Of a stretch of DNA of 64,000 bases, positions 1 through 8,534 are shown piece after piece. Under the pieces are notes generated by a model that was not told the DNA's origin, did no database searches, and saw only the letters and a list, made by a program, of their open reading frames with translations. Source of the stretch: Saccharicrinis carchari. GTDB taxonomy: Bacteria > Bacteroidota > Bacteroidia > Bacteroidales > Marinilabiliaceae. Location of the stretch: positions 62,001-126,000 of the forward strand of contig NZ_FXTB01000008.1 in assembly GCF_900182605.1 (NCBI RefSeq), given 5' to 3'. Position 1 is the first letter of the stretch, and every line of letters begins with the position of its first letter. Both the position numbers and the translations under genes were made by a program.

Positions 1-350
1 GCGCCTTCCAAAATAAGGCGGGCCAGCTCAATCCTTTTTTTCGTATCGTCGTGCAATCTGGCTTGGGCCATCAGTACCTTGCCGCTCAAAAGCGATTCGC
101 GCGGCATATACGAACCCGTGTAATTTTCGTAATAATCGAAAAAATGGACGGGCACCTGTTGTTGGCCCAAAAAGTTGTACAAGCTCGAGTTGGCGTCGAG
201 GGCGCCAAAAGCGTATAACTCATCAACATTTTCAACGGGCAGGTACCGTGGTTTTTGCTCCTGCCCCTCCTCGTCCAAAGCAACGAACTTTAAGGTATTG
301 TCTTTTCGCGAAAGCCTGCCCGGGTTAAATAGGTAATATGTTTTCTTCAT
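1..350 (-). CDS. cas1: CRISPR-associated endonuclease Cas1 (type I-B), N-terminal part only
   Basis: This is the first ~116 codons of Cas1, the integrase that inserts new spacers together with Cas2. The reading frame opens with ATG at 348-350 on the minus strand and is still open at the window edge, so the C-terminal catalytic domain, and probably cas2 and the CRISPR array, lie to the left. The visible part is the N-terminal beta domain: it begins MKKTYYLFNPGRLSRKDNTL and contains a stretch around YFDYYENYTGSYMPRE-like residues (seen as VHFFDYYENYTGSYMPRESL) and LLSGKVLMAQARLH, which are typical of type I-B Cas1. It follows cas4 by 26 bp in the same direction, so it belongs to the same operon. 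Confidence 0.9.
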   Translation of the reverse strand, partial: MKKTYYLFNPGRLSRKDNTLKFVALDEEGQEQKPRYLPVENVDELYAFGALDANSSLYNFLGQQQVPVHFFDYYENYTGSYMPRESLLSGKVLMAQARLHDDTKKRIELARLILEG

Positions 351-376
351 TGTTAAAGCCAATATTAATGGGTGGT

Positions 377-883
377 TCAGTCCTCGGTACTGTAACAGAA
401 ATCGTAATAGGCACACTTTTTACACTTGGGTGCATCGATGGTTGCAGGGCACAAGTCGGAATCTATAATTTGTTTGATTTCTTCTTTCATTTCAACTATC
501 CTGACCCTATCTGGATCCGAAAGCAGAATTTCTTCTTTTTTTCGCTCCTTGGGATATTCCAGTAAACCCGTGGCATTTTCGACCCCAGCATTTTGAAGCA
601 CAAACAAATAATACTTCAACTGCCAAACGTGCGAGGCCTGTTCCTTTCGCGATTTTTTTATTTCGTGTACCACATTGTTGTGATGGTCGAAAAAGTCGAT
701 TTTTATGCCATCCAATTCCACTTCCTTGAACTTTTCGGCACGCTGATTATAGGAGGTTTCATGAATGAGCTTACCGGCATAAACCAAATCGCTGCTGTGT
801 TCCATGTTTATACCCTTGGCAAAAAGCCAAAGCTTGCGTTTACAAACAAGGAAATAATTAAAATGAGTTCCGGTTATCTGCAT
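377..883 (-). CDS. cas4: CRISPR-associated exonuclease Cas4
   Basis: Cas4 is a RecB-family Fe-S nuclease that trims prespacers and selects PAM-bearing ends for Cas1-Cas2. I start it at the ATG at 881-883 (168 aa, MQITGTHFNYF...) instead of the longer frame, because family members begin with this strand and the extra upstream residues are unconserved-looking. The four cluster cysteines are visible at C14 and at C154, C157 and C163 (CKKCAYYDFC near the C-terminus). The nuclease core is seen as an Asp in KIDFFDHH and the E-x-K motif in VHEIKKS. It lies 37 bp downstream of cas3 and 26 bp upstream of cas1. Confidence 0.93.
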   Translation of the reverse strand: MQITGTHFNYFLVCKRKLWLFAKGINMEHSSDLVYAGKLIHETSYNQRAEKFKEVELDGIKIDFFDHHNNVVHEIKKSRKEQASHVWQLKYYLFVLQNAGVENATGLLEYPKERKKEEILLSDPDRVRIVEMKEEIKQIIDSDLCPATIDAPKCKKCAYYDFCYSTED

Positions 884-920
884 GGGTTGAATGGATGAAA
901 TAATGTAATTTCTACTTTTT

Positions 921-3203
921 CTACAGTATATTTTCAAATTCTGCTTTTACTTGAATGTCAAGTTGAAGACCCAATTCATCGTCGTATTTACGATTGATGA
1001 TATAATAAGCTTGTTCTTTAATTCCTTCCTTTCTAAGGAGTTGAAATGCAGAAACGTCACGATGAATTCCGTCTTGAGAGATCAAAGATGCAAAACGCCG
1101 TTTTGAAACGGAAACTTTCAACGATTCGGCCTTGATGAATTGATTTGCTTCCAATAAATCTTGGTATTCTTTATTTAAAATTGCGGGAAGTACTTTCACT
1201 CCATCAAACTGTTTTTCAAACTCTTCTTCGCGATGAGGGGAATAGATAAATGGGGCTAGATTTTCCCTGACATCGGCCCTCAAATGCTTATAAACAAGAT
1301 CAAATTCTTCTTTTTCTTTTTCAGACCAATTGGGATAAACTTGGTCGATATAGAATTGAAGTTCATTCTCGGCAACAAGGCCTGAATTTTCCGATTGAAT
1401 ATTTTTAAGTGCATTCAATGTTCGTGTAATAACATCCTCATTTTTATAGATGAATTTATCCACGTCATTCCGTCCGGAGAAGATGATACAATCGCAAGGC
1501 GGGCGATATTGACCATTTACACGGTGCCGGTTTACACGACCAAAACGCTGCAACAAGGCATCGAGTGGTGCCGATTCGGTAAAAATTACATCGTAATCAA
1601 TGTCTAAACTTACCTCAATGGCTTGCGTACCAACTAATAATTTCACTTCGCCCGACATCAATTTGGCTTCTTTCTTGTTTCGGTCTATACCATTAAAGGC
1701 ACTGTGTAGCAAAACTTTTTTTGACGCATCTAATCTATTGTAAATCTCTTGGGCTTGTTTCACGGTATTACTCACCACCAAAACTTTTTCTCCTAAATCT
1801 AACCTCTGTTGAATTTCATTGATGTGCTCCGAGAGTAATCCATCGGCGACTTTGATGCGGTGGCGTATAAGCGATTGGTACAGCTCGGCGTCGGCACGGA
1901 TTTCGGAGTGCTCACCAATGGCATTAGTAAACTCCTTTTTCAAAAAAGTTGGCAAAGTTGCTGTCATTAAGCATACTTTCACATTCAGAAATTGGCAAGC
2001 AAACTCAATCAACACTTTTATTTGAGCCGTTACCTCAGGATCATAAGCGTGGATTTCGTCGAAGATAAAGTAAGCTCCACTCATTTCGAAGATGCCTTTT
2101 TCAAAACCTTTCAATCCAAACATAGACTTCAATAGTTGGAAAGGCGTTGTTACTTTTAGCGGCGGAACCAATGCCCGGAAGTTATCTTTTAATTCATGTT
2201 TCAGTTTTTCATTTTGCCAACTGTAATTTTCGTCACCAAACCTGCTTTCGATGTATTCCGAAAGTTTACCATGAATAACGCCCACAATTTCATTATTGCC
2301 CTGCATTTTTTCATCAAGCCTTTCGAACATGGCATTGATGGAAGCTGTAAACGGCAAAATGTAGAATGTCCGTCCCTGTCCGTTCCCTTTCATTTGTTTG
2401 TGCAACCACATCAATGATGCTTCGGTTTTGCCCGACCCCGTGGGAGCGGTAAGCACAATGTTTCCATTGGTTTCAGCAGCCTTTTTTTGGTGGAAATAAG
2501 GAGCCCATTTTTTTTCGTACAAGAAATTGAAATGCCTATCTTCTAACACATTTACTTTGAAAATGCCGGCTGATGCTGAATGGTCGCATTGTTTCAATGC
2601 TCCCGCAGCTAAAAGCAGTTCTCTGAAATTGATGCTGGTGGTGTTGACTGGTTTGTGCATATATTCTTTTACCAGTTGCATGGGCAAAGCCAGGGGGCTT
2701 GGCTTTAAAGAAATATGGTACTCTTTGAGGAACGATTGGACAAACCCATCATCAATTTTCCGTGTTTCTTCCTCCCAATCGAGTTTCCCATCCTCTGTTA
2801 GCGAAAAAATATCTTCGCCCGATTTATATCCATGTTGAATATGCTCAAACAGGAAACTGAAATCTTTGTGATGCCCGGCAACAATCAGTTTCAAAAGCAA
2901 CCTATCCTCTTCCGGCAAATCCAGCCGATCGATAAAGGGTGTTGAAAACAGTTCATGCCGTTGCTGATACCAGTTTGCCCGCTTTCCTTCAAGCATCCTC
3001 TGAAACTCGGAATGCGATTTCCCCAAATCGTGAAAGACGATGCCCAAACGAACAAGCTCCCAGAAATTGTTTAAATCGCTTACAGGCAAACGTTCAAATG
3101 CTTTTCTGAGAGATTCGTATACACGGAGGCATTCGCCAACGTGTTGTTTTAGTGAAACAGGAGGTTCTGATTTAGCCAGAACCTCCTTGGTATTGTTTGT
3201 CAT
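921..3203 (-). CDS. cas3: CRISPR-associated helicase-nuclease Cas3
   Basis: Cas3 unwinds and degrades target DNA after Cascade recognition. The 760-aa protein has an N-terminal HD nuclease domain: H21, the HD pair at H58-D59 (VFHDLGKS) and HH at 111-112. It then has an SF2 helicase with Walker A APTGSGKT at 253-260, motif II DEIH at 382-385, motif III TAT near 414-416 and motif VI QRFGRVNRH in the C-terminal half. Length and domain order are those of a full single-chain Cas3, and no key residue is missing. Its start overlaps the end of cas5 by 4 bp, which indicates translational coupling within the I-B operon. Confidence 0.96.
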   Translation of the reverse strand: MTNNTKEVLAKSEPPVSLKQHVGECLRVYESLRKAFERLPVSDLNNFWELVRLGIVFHDLGKSHSEFQRMLEGKRANWYQQRHELFSTPFIDRLDLPEEDRLLLKLIVAGHHKDFSFLFEHIQHGYKSGEDIFSLTEDGKLDWEEETRKIDDGFVQSFLKEYHISLKPSPLALPMQLVKEYMHKPVNTTSINFRELLLAAGALKQCDHSASAGIFKVNVLEDRHFNFLYEKKWAPYFHQKKAAETNGNIVLTAPTGSGKTEASLMWLHKQMKGNGQGRTFYILPFTASINAMFERLDEKMQGNNEIVGVIHGKLSEYIESRFGDENYSWQNEKLKHELKDNFRALVPPLKVTTPFQLLKSMFGLKGFEKGIFEMSGAYFIFDEIHAYDPEVTAQIKVLIEFACQFLNVKVCLMTATLPTFLKKEFTNAIGEHSEIRADAELYQSLIRHRIKVADGLLSEHINEIQQRLDLGEKVLVVSNTVKQAQEIYNRLDASKKVLLHSAFNGIDRNKKEAKLMSGEVKLLVGTQAIEVSLDIDYDVIFTESAPLDALLQRFGRVNRHRVNGQYRPPCDCIIFSGRNDVDKFIYKNEDVITRTLNALKNIQSENSGLVAENELQFYIDQVYPNWSEKEKEEFDLVYKHLRADVRENLAPFIYSPHREEEFEKQFDGVKVLPAILNKEYQDLLEANQFIKAESLKVSVSKRRFASLISQDGIHRDVSAFQLLRKEGIKEQAYYIINRKYDDELGLQLDIQVKAEFENIL

Positions 3204-3859
3204 ACTTCAAACGTGTGAAAGTAAATATCGCTATCGAATTCTTCCAGTTCAGACCTGAATCCGGTTAATGGTGAGTTGACCGGATTGTCGTAAGAGATTA
3301 CAGAGTACGGTTCAGTCCCCACGTTTTTGCGAGGAATGGTATTGCTGAAGTATTTGGGCAACGCCTGAATCTGTCCCGGCAAATAGTTCCCGTTGAAAGG
3401 GATAACTTGCCCCGCAAATTGGGCATTGCTTACTTCTTGCAATTCTACTTCCTTGATGCTTTCGATTCCAGCCAAATCGCCGCTTCGTCCCAATAGAAGT
3501 TGGTAAGCAGGTTGATAAAAGCTGGAAACCAATTCCTCATCGGTTAAATAAAGGAACAACTGGCAATCATAAAGGAACTCGCGTTGGATTATGTTCGATT
3601 TCACCGTGTTGTCTGGGTAATTCTTAGCGTTGGCTTTGATCTGATATATTGTTTCCAAGTCAACAGTCTTTATTTTAAAATCGAAATAGTAGCCCAACTC
3701 AATTTGCCAGTTCTTCAAATACTTACCCGATGCAGCATTGATTAAGCCCATAACCGTACTCACTGGAGGTGCTTCAAGCGTAGGTTGAAAACCCGAAATC
3801 AGGTTTGGATATCGAAAGCTTGAAGTCCAAGAGTTAATTTTTATACGGAATGCTTTCAT
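3200..3859 (-). CDS. cas5: Type I-B Cascade subunit Cas5
   Basis: Cas5 is a RAMP-fold subunit that caps the 5' handle of the crRNA in the Cascade complex. The 219-aa product starts with the Cas5 N-terminal strand (MKAFRIKINSW) followed by EAPPVSTVMGLINAASG, the conserved P-x-S-x-V/T-G-hydrophobic region, and has the LLLGRSGDLA motif at about residues 121-130. These fit the Cas5t subgroup that accompanies Cst1/Cst2. The start codon overlaps the cas7 stop by 1 bp and the stop overlaps the cas3 start by 4 bp, so cas7, cas5 and cas3 are coupled. Confidence 0.93.
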   Translation of the reverse strand: MKAFRIKINSWTSSFRYPNLISGFQPTLEAPPVSTVMGLINAASGKYLKNWQIELGYYFDFKIKTVDLETIYQIKANAKNYPDNTVKSNIIQREFLYDCQLFLYLTDEELVSSFYQPAYQLLLGRSGDLAGIESIKEVELQEVSNAQFAGQVIPFNGNYLPGQIQALPKYFSNTIPRKNVGTEPYSVISYDNPVNSPLTGFRSELEEFDSDIYFHTFEV

Positions 3860-4956
3860 TATTCAATTTGTAATTTCATTTGTTTGCAATACTGGTCGAT
3901 AGCCTCATTTACGGGTAGCACTTTCACCGAAGGAATGTCTGTCATGCCTTCCAACGTTTTCAAATCATCTGCTATCTCATCCATAAAACCGCTTCGATGT
4001 CCAATAAAAATGGATCCAGTGAAAGTTTCTTTGTAATCTTTCAACACTTCAAGTAGTCCTTTAAAATTGAATACCACTTCTTCATCGCGTTGACCTTTGT
4101 TTCCAACTACATGACTAAACGGATGGTTTCCGCTAGTAGTGGTTGCCAAAATTACAAACTTGGGCGTAACATCCCCCATGTTATTAGTTTGCATGGCACC
4201 CCCCGAAATGGTTTTAAGTGCCTGAATTGTATCAACGGCTCTTTTTTGACGGGTGTTCTTGTCAAGGCGTATTAATTGTTTTGGTTTACCTTTAGCGTCA
4301 AGTACAAATGGGTCGTCAATTTCGGATGCTCCATTTTCTAGTGCTTCCTCCTGTAACACTCCTGAAAGATTTTTATATCCTGTACGATCATAATTCGAAA
4401 AAGTACCAATCATCGATAAATCAAGACTGAACATTCCCTTCATAATCGCGCTGTATTCCTGCTTTTCGTATGGTACAGCATCTCCTTCCTGACGCGCCAT
4501 ACTCGACCAGTTTTCTTCGGGGCGAACACTTGCTGCTGAGATTATGGCGGAATTTTTTAATGGAGATACGCGGGTAACGGTAACATTGGTCATTTTAATG
4601 TTTCCTCTTTTATCTTTCTTGGGTTCTCCATTTTCATCAAGTTCAGCATCTTTTGCTGCACGCATATAACCAAAAACATCGTCATCTGCATAACTTATAG
4701 GATTTGCATTTGTAAAGGCGATTTTACCATCTCGTGTAATTGGCGATAATGACCAGCCAAGATTCTTCTGCAATGCTTCGCGCCACCAGTAACGCCAAGC
4801 CTGCCCCGATACATACACATAACTGCGTCCGTTTTTACGAATTGATTTGGTTGCAATTGCATTGTCGTTATTACTTTGGGTATTTTTTCCGGCATTGTTT
4901 AATGCTACAACATCTACGTCAATCAATACGAATCCCTGTGTTTTAATATTTTTCAT
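3859..4956 (-). CDS. cas7: Type I-B Cascade backbone subunit Cas7 (Cst2/DevR family)
   Basis: Cas7 polymerises along the crRNA to form the Cascade backbone. The 365-aa protein resembles the Cst2/DevR group: an early GFVLIDVDVVALNNAGK strand, the segment SYVYVSGQAWRYWWREAL at about 45-62 that is characteristic of DevR-type Cas7, and an internal Lys/Asp/Glu-rich insertion (about 105-122) where related proteins vary. It lies 12 bp downstream of cas8b and overlaps cas5 by 1 bp. The identity rests on these motifs and on the gene order. Confidence 0.93.
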   Translation of the reverse strand: MKNIKTQGFVLIDVDVVALNNAGKNTQSNNDNAIATKSIRKNGRSYVYVSGQAWRYWWREALQKNLGWSLSPITRDGKIAFTNANPISYADDDVFGYMRAAKDAELDENGEPKKDKRGNIKMTNVTVTRVSPLKNSAIISAASVRPEENWSSMARQEGDAVPYEKQEYSAIMKGMFSLDLSMIGTFSNYDRTGYKNLSGVLQEEALENGASEIDDPFVLDAKGKPKQLIRLDKNTRQKRAVDTIQALKTISGGAMQTNNMGDVTPKFVILATTTSGNHPFSHVVGNKGQRDEEVVFNFKGLLEVLKDYKETFTGSIFIGHRSGFMDEIADDLKTLEGMTDIPSVKVLPVNEAIDQYCKQMKLQIE

Positions 4957-4968
4957 GATTTATTTGGT

Positions 4969-6393
4969 TTAATCGTTAATTACTTCTTCTTCAATCTCTG
5001 GTTTTAATTCCGCTTTCAACTCCTCTGAGATTAAATCTCGTTCGTGTAGTTCCTGATAAATAGCGATGAGAAGGAGATCTCTGATTTCAGCCCAATAGGC
5101 TCCATCGGGAAACAGGTAATTTACATAATCATCGACCGAAACGATCGCTTTTTTGCTCCCTTCCGCGTAATTGGCAACAACCACATCTTTCAGTATAAAA
5201 CGACGAAGGTGGGATGCATTTTTTGCACCGTCGAGTGCCTTTATTCTTTTCTTGATTCTATCAGCATCTTCTTCCCGCACAAGGAAAGCAGCCAACTCTT
5301 TGATTTTGATAATGGTTTCTTTTTTCATGCCTATAATGTTTTGTTGATATATTGATACAATTTCAAAATTGAATGGATGTTTGCGTGACCAACGAAGCAT
5401 TTCCATCCTTATATTTTCGTTAATCAAAAGCTTATTGTAAATACGGTTAAACCATTGTCTGTATTCTTCCTGTTCAATAACCTCTGTATTTTTTGATTTG
5501 ATGATTTCAAACTTTTCTGTTTCAATATTGTATCTTGCTCCTTTGTGTTTACCATCGAAATAGTGACATCGAACAAACTTTTGCCAATCATCTTTAAATC
5601 GAGGCTGCAAGCAAGTCCGATAAAACAGAAAAACTTTCGCTGGAAGTTGATATAATTGTATTTCAGGGCTTGCCCCAAAATTTGTAAAGTGATACAGAGT
5701 AAGAGAAGGCAGAATGTTACTTTCTCTGAATTCAATTAATTTCGATAGTGCAAAGTCCACGAAATCAAAAATTGCATTGGCGGGCTTGTTATAGTTTGAT
5801 CTTGCAACACCTTCTGAAAGCCCAACTCCAATTTCATGAAGATTTTTTTCAACGGTCAACCTTACGAATAATCTACTTAAAACCTCATTGCTGCTTTGCA
5901 TCAAGCCTATTTTTCCTTGTAGCTGTTGACAAGCAAATGGCACAAAGTGAATTCTTATCAGAGCTTCCTTTGAAAGTGAAATCCCTTTTTGGAAAAAGTG
6001 GTGATAATTGATCAACGTACCTGATCCTGTCATAATTGAATTATCCCTGCCTCCATTAAATATTTTTGTTCTTCTTCCAGTTATTCGACAGTAGCCTTCT
6101 TGCGAAGTCTCTTCTTCTTTGACAAGAGCACAAAAATACTTTACAGTTTCTTCAATTTTTCGAGCTCCCTTAAATGCAGGCTGGGTAATTTTCGAATTAA
6201 GAAAAAAAGCGTTCAATTTCCCTCCCCATTTTTCAACGTAAATCTTGGTGATGTAGTCAATCAGCTCCAGTATATCCATATTCGGAAATTTTTCCGAAAG
6301 ATATTCAATGGCAAATCCGCCGGCATCTGCAAAGGGATCGCCTGTTGGCCGAGTCAGCCATTCATAATCAATTGTTTTGTAATTTTGTTTCAT
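4969..6393 (-). CDS. cas8b: Type I-B Cascade large subunit Cas8b (Cst1-like)
   Basis: The large subunit recognises the PAM and recruits Cas3. This 474-aa protein begins with DYEWLTRPTGDPFADAGGFAIEYL, typical of Cas8b1/Cst1. A CRITGRR segment near residue 102 could be what remains of the zinc-finger region, but I see no clear four-Cys site. Large subunits diverge fast, so the assignment depends mainly on the N-terminus and on the position directly upstream of cas7. It is separated from the upstream RAYT gene by 53 bp that hold a short hairpin but no T-run, so read-through from the upstream genes is likely. Confidence 0.87.
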   Translation of the reverse strand: MKQNYKTIDYEWLTRPTGDPFADAGGFAIEYLSEKFPNMDILELIDYITKIYVEKWGGKLNAFFLNSKITQPAFKGARKIEETVKYFCALVKEEETSQEGYCRITGRRTKIFNGGRDNSIMTGSGTLINYHHFFQKGISLSKEALIRIHFVPFACQQLQGKIGLMQSSNEVLSRLFVRLTVEKNLHEIGVGLSEGVARSNYNKPANAIFDFVDFALSKLIEFRESNILPSLTLYHFTNFGASPEIQLYQLPAKVFLFYRTCLQPRFKDDWQKFVRCHYFDGKHKGARYNIETEKFEIIKSKNTEVIEQEEYRQWFNRIYNKLLINENIRMEMLRWSRKHPFNFEIVSIYQQNIIGMKKETIIKIKELAAFLVREEDADRIKKRIKALDGAKNASHLRRFILKDVVVANYAEGSKKAIVSVDDYVNYLFPDGAYWAEIRDLLLIAIYQELHERDLISEELKAELKPEIEEEVIND

Positions 6394-6424
6394 GTCGTTT
6401 CTCGGTTACTCCTGACATATTTAG

Positions 6425-6439
6425 AATCCTTTCAGGATT
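6425..6439. repeat. Short REP-like hairpin between RAYT and cas8b
   Basis: A 6-bp perfect stem (AATCCT/AGGATT) around a 3-nt loop; read on the minus strand it is AATCCTGAAAGGATT. It shares the core CC-Y-GAAAGG-R with the larger palindrome inside the RAYT gene at 6822-6854. RAYT enzymes act on such REP hairpins, so these are likely substrate-type elements. No T-run follows on either strand, so it is not a terminator. Confidence 0.55.
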
Positions 6440-6446
6440 GTTGTTT

Positions 6447-7079
6447 TTATATTTCAAACCATTTCTCCAATTCTATCACTTCCACTTTTTCATTATGCAT
6501 TGTTTTAAAGTTCGCCATACCATCAAACCACCCAATAACCGCTTCGCGACGCAGCTTAGTTGGTTTAATGGAAATGCAGCTTAGGTAGCTACTCCAGGGA
6601 TATTCAATTGGGTGTTGACAAAACCCGTGGTGGACGGGATTATTGTGGATGTATAAAACCAAGTTTTTAAAATAGTTTGCCTGATCAACTCTTTTTCGTT
6701 TAAATGGTTTCTCAAACAGACTACCGTGCCGCTTATTCCTTTTATTAAAAGCTTGCGCATAGCTATTGAACAAGTTCGAGAATTGCTGCGTTACATATTT
6801 TGTTATTTTTTCTGCATCACAAACCCCGAAAGGGTTTTGAACCCTTTCGGGGTTAATATTTTCAACAATGTCTTCAACATCTTTTATGCGAATTAGTGCA
6901 TGAAAATGATTTGGCATTAATACCCAGGCAAAAGTGTCGGCAACTTTATAAATGTACTTTTCATACAAACCCATAAAATATTCATAATTATCGCTTCCAT
7001 TAAACAGATTAGTACCGTTTATGCCACAATTATAAATATGATAGTAATAGCCGGGTTCTATAGTCTGTATTACACGCAT
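6447..7079 (-). CDS. REP-associated tyrosine transposase (RAYT, Y1-Tnp HUH family)
   Basis: The 210-aa protein is an HUH single-strand nuclease of the IS200-like/RAYT group, which nicks DNA at REP hairpins through a tyrosine. The metal site is HFH at 58-60 (LMPNHFHALIR) and the likely nucleophile is Y143 in LYIHNNPVHHG. The conserved GSLFEKPFKRKRV block lies between them. The ATG is at 7077-7079; one codon further upstream is TTG. It sits inside the type I-B cas operon, 19-22 bp after cas6 and 53 bp before cas8b, in the same direction. Residues 76-86 are encoded by a 33-bp palindrome inserted in a normally variable loop; both active-site motifs are intact, so the enzyme may still work. Confidence 0.9.
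   Translation of the reverse strand: MRVIQTIEPGYYYHIYNCGINGTNLFNGSDNYEYFMGLYEKYIYKVADTFAWVLMPNHFHALIRIKDVEDIVENINPERVQNPFGVCDAEKITKYVTQQFSNLFNSYAQAFNKRNKRHGSLFEKPFKRKRVDQANYFKNLVLYIHNNPVHHGFCQHPIEYPWSSYLSCISIKPTKLRREAVIGWFDGMANFKTMHNEKVEVIELEKWFEI
6822..6854. repeat. Perfect 33-bp REP-like palindrome inside the RAYT coding sequence
   Basis: Arms 6822-6836 (AACCCCGAAAGGGTT) and 6840-6854 (AACCCTTTCGGGGTT) are perfect 15-bp reverse complements around a 3-nt loop. The element is exactly 11 codons long and is read through in frame as NPERVQNPFGV (residues 76-86). It falls between the HUH motif and the helix bearing the next conserved block. This looks like a REP unit that inserted in its own transposase gene without breaking the frame. 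Confidence 0.85.
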
Positions 7080-7101
7080 CAAACAAGCTTATTATTTTTG
7101 T

Positions 7102-7890
7102 TTAATTATCCATTTGCTTATTGTTCACTTCACACCACCCAAAACCACTGCTGCTCTTCTCGCTAACCCCTGCATTCCAGAGCATTTTTTGTAGTTCGAT
7201 GGGAGCCTGAAGCTCAAAGTCAAAAATATTTCCAACTACCCTTGTTTCTTTGTTGGTGCCGGACTTAACCAAGAAACCACTTCTTTTAGATGGCCCACAA
7301 AGCTTTAACACTATTGGAGTTTCAATGGTACCATCCTTTCGCGTATTTAAAAACTTCTCTTTCAAATGCTTTACCGACAACGTATTAAACATGGGTTCGT
7401 TAGGTTTAAGGTATTGAGCGTATTTTCTTCCCTCCGGTTTATAACTTACCACCCATGGGGTTTGCAGACGGTAGTGCATGGTTTCCGAAAATTCAGGTTC
7501 GGCCAGGGCTTCTACACTTGTTACTTTAAAATCGATGCCATTAAAACGATCGCCAAGGTAAAACTCCTGACTCATAAACAGCCCCTTAATAAAATGGGTG
7601 GCTGCCTCGCTTACATCAAAACTAATTTGCAGGGTGATTTCCTGTTCCTTTATCTCAAACAATTTACGCTCCTTCCACATCTTTGGTTTTCCAAAATCTA
7701 ATCGCGAAAAACAAAACAGCTTGTAGAGCTTGGTGTCACTCAAACCATAGCCCTTCTCGTGCAGGAAGCTTGCAAAGTCTTTGTCGGCCTGCTTTAACAC
7801 TTTATATATCCAGGCGCTGATTAAATACTGGTAATCCATGGGCAGCATGCGTTGCCTACTGGTGCGGTTTAATGTTATTTTCAATCTCAT
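7102..7890 (-). CDS. cas6: CRISPR RNA endoribonuclease Cas6
   Basis: Cas6 cleaves the pre-crRNA within repeats. The 262-aa RAMP protein has the N-terminal strand MRLKITLNRTS, then a helix with the YQYLISAWIYKVL pattern of the family, and ends with the Gly-rich loop VSEKSSSGFGWCEV (about 241-254) that contacts the repeat. A catalytic His near residues 30-45 is usual in this family; here the nearest is H44 in FASFLHEKG. It is the first gene of the cas operon and has over 600 bp of non-coding DNA upstream. Confidence 0.92.
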   Translation of the reverse strand: MRLKITLNRTSRQRMLPMDYQYLISAWIYKVLKQADKDFASFLHEKGYGLSDTKLYKLFCFSRLDFGKPKMWKERKLFEIKEQEITLQISFDVSEAATHFIKGLFMSQEFYLGDRFNGIDFKVTSVEALAEPEFSETMHYRLQTPWVVSYKPEGRKYAQYLKPNEPMFNTLSVKHLKEKFLNTRKDGTIETPIVLKLCGPSKRSGFLVKSGTNKETRVVGNIFDFELQAPIELQKMLWNAGVSEKSSSGFGWCEVNNKQMDN

Positions 7891-8534
7891 TCTTATTCAT
7901 TATTTTTTAATCCATTGGTTATTAAATGGCCAATAGCTGAATATTTAAGTATATGGTATGTAATTATTGTGTGATTTATAAGGCTTAATCACTTGGGAGT
8001 TAAAAGGAGGTGATGATTCATTTGCTTAGGTATTAAGATTTGTTAACTGTAAATCTAATAATTATTTTATTGCGGTCAATGGTGAGAATTTAATATTTCT
8101 GTCTTTATTATTTTATTTGACGAACAATTTGCTTAAGCATCATAACAAACCACCTGCGATAGAGGCAATAAGGTGTAAGCTAATAATCCGAAAAAAAAAT
8201 TCTACACTCCTGCTTCGCTGGGAGTATTTATTTTGGAACACTCCCTTACTCAAAAAATAAATCATTAATATGTTAGACGCAATGTTTAACGCGGGGTAAT
8301 AGTGAAGAATGCAGTAAACCATATCACGAAAAGGCTGAAGAAAACAGTGCAGCTTACGGCTTTGCTACTTTGACAGGTAAAAATACAGTGGATACAATTG
8401 GGATATGAACAGGCAGATCTCTTGTTTAGCGGGTAGCAGAATTTAGGATGCCTTAAATGGATGCCGAAAAGGAAGATAAATGCCGGCAGGAGCTACATAC
8501 CCTTTAGGGTTACCGAAGACCTGCCACGCGAGCT
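7891..8534. other. Non-coding stretch upstream of cas6, no gene seen
   Basis: This AT-rich 644-bp gap separates the cas operon from msrA. The cas promoter must lie at its left end, but I find no clean TAnnTTTG element. I looked for direct repeats of 25-40 bp with regular spacing and see none, so there is no CRISPR array here. A 60-codon frame at 8140-8322 on the minus strand has no recognisable features. The palindrome at 8499-8510 lies near the msrA stop without a T-run. Confidence 0.5.

Noticed and set aside
6425-6439. Transcription terminator between RAYT and cas8b
   Set aside because: The stem is only 6 bp and is not followed by a T-run on the minus strand.
8140-8322. 60-codon frame on the minus strand
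   Set aside because: AT-rich gap, no recognisable domain, no clear start context, and composition like the surrounding non-coding DNA.
7891-8534. Possible CRISPR array next to cas6
   Set aside because: No regularly spaced 25-40 bp direct repeats are present; the array is more likely beyond cas1/cas2, left of the window.
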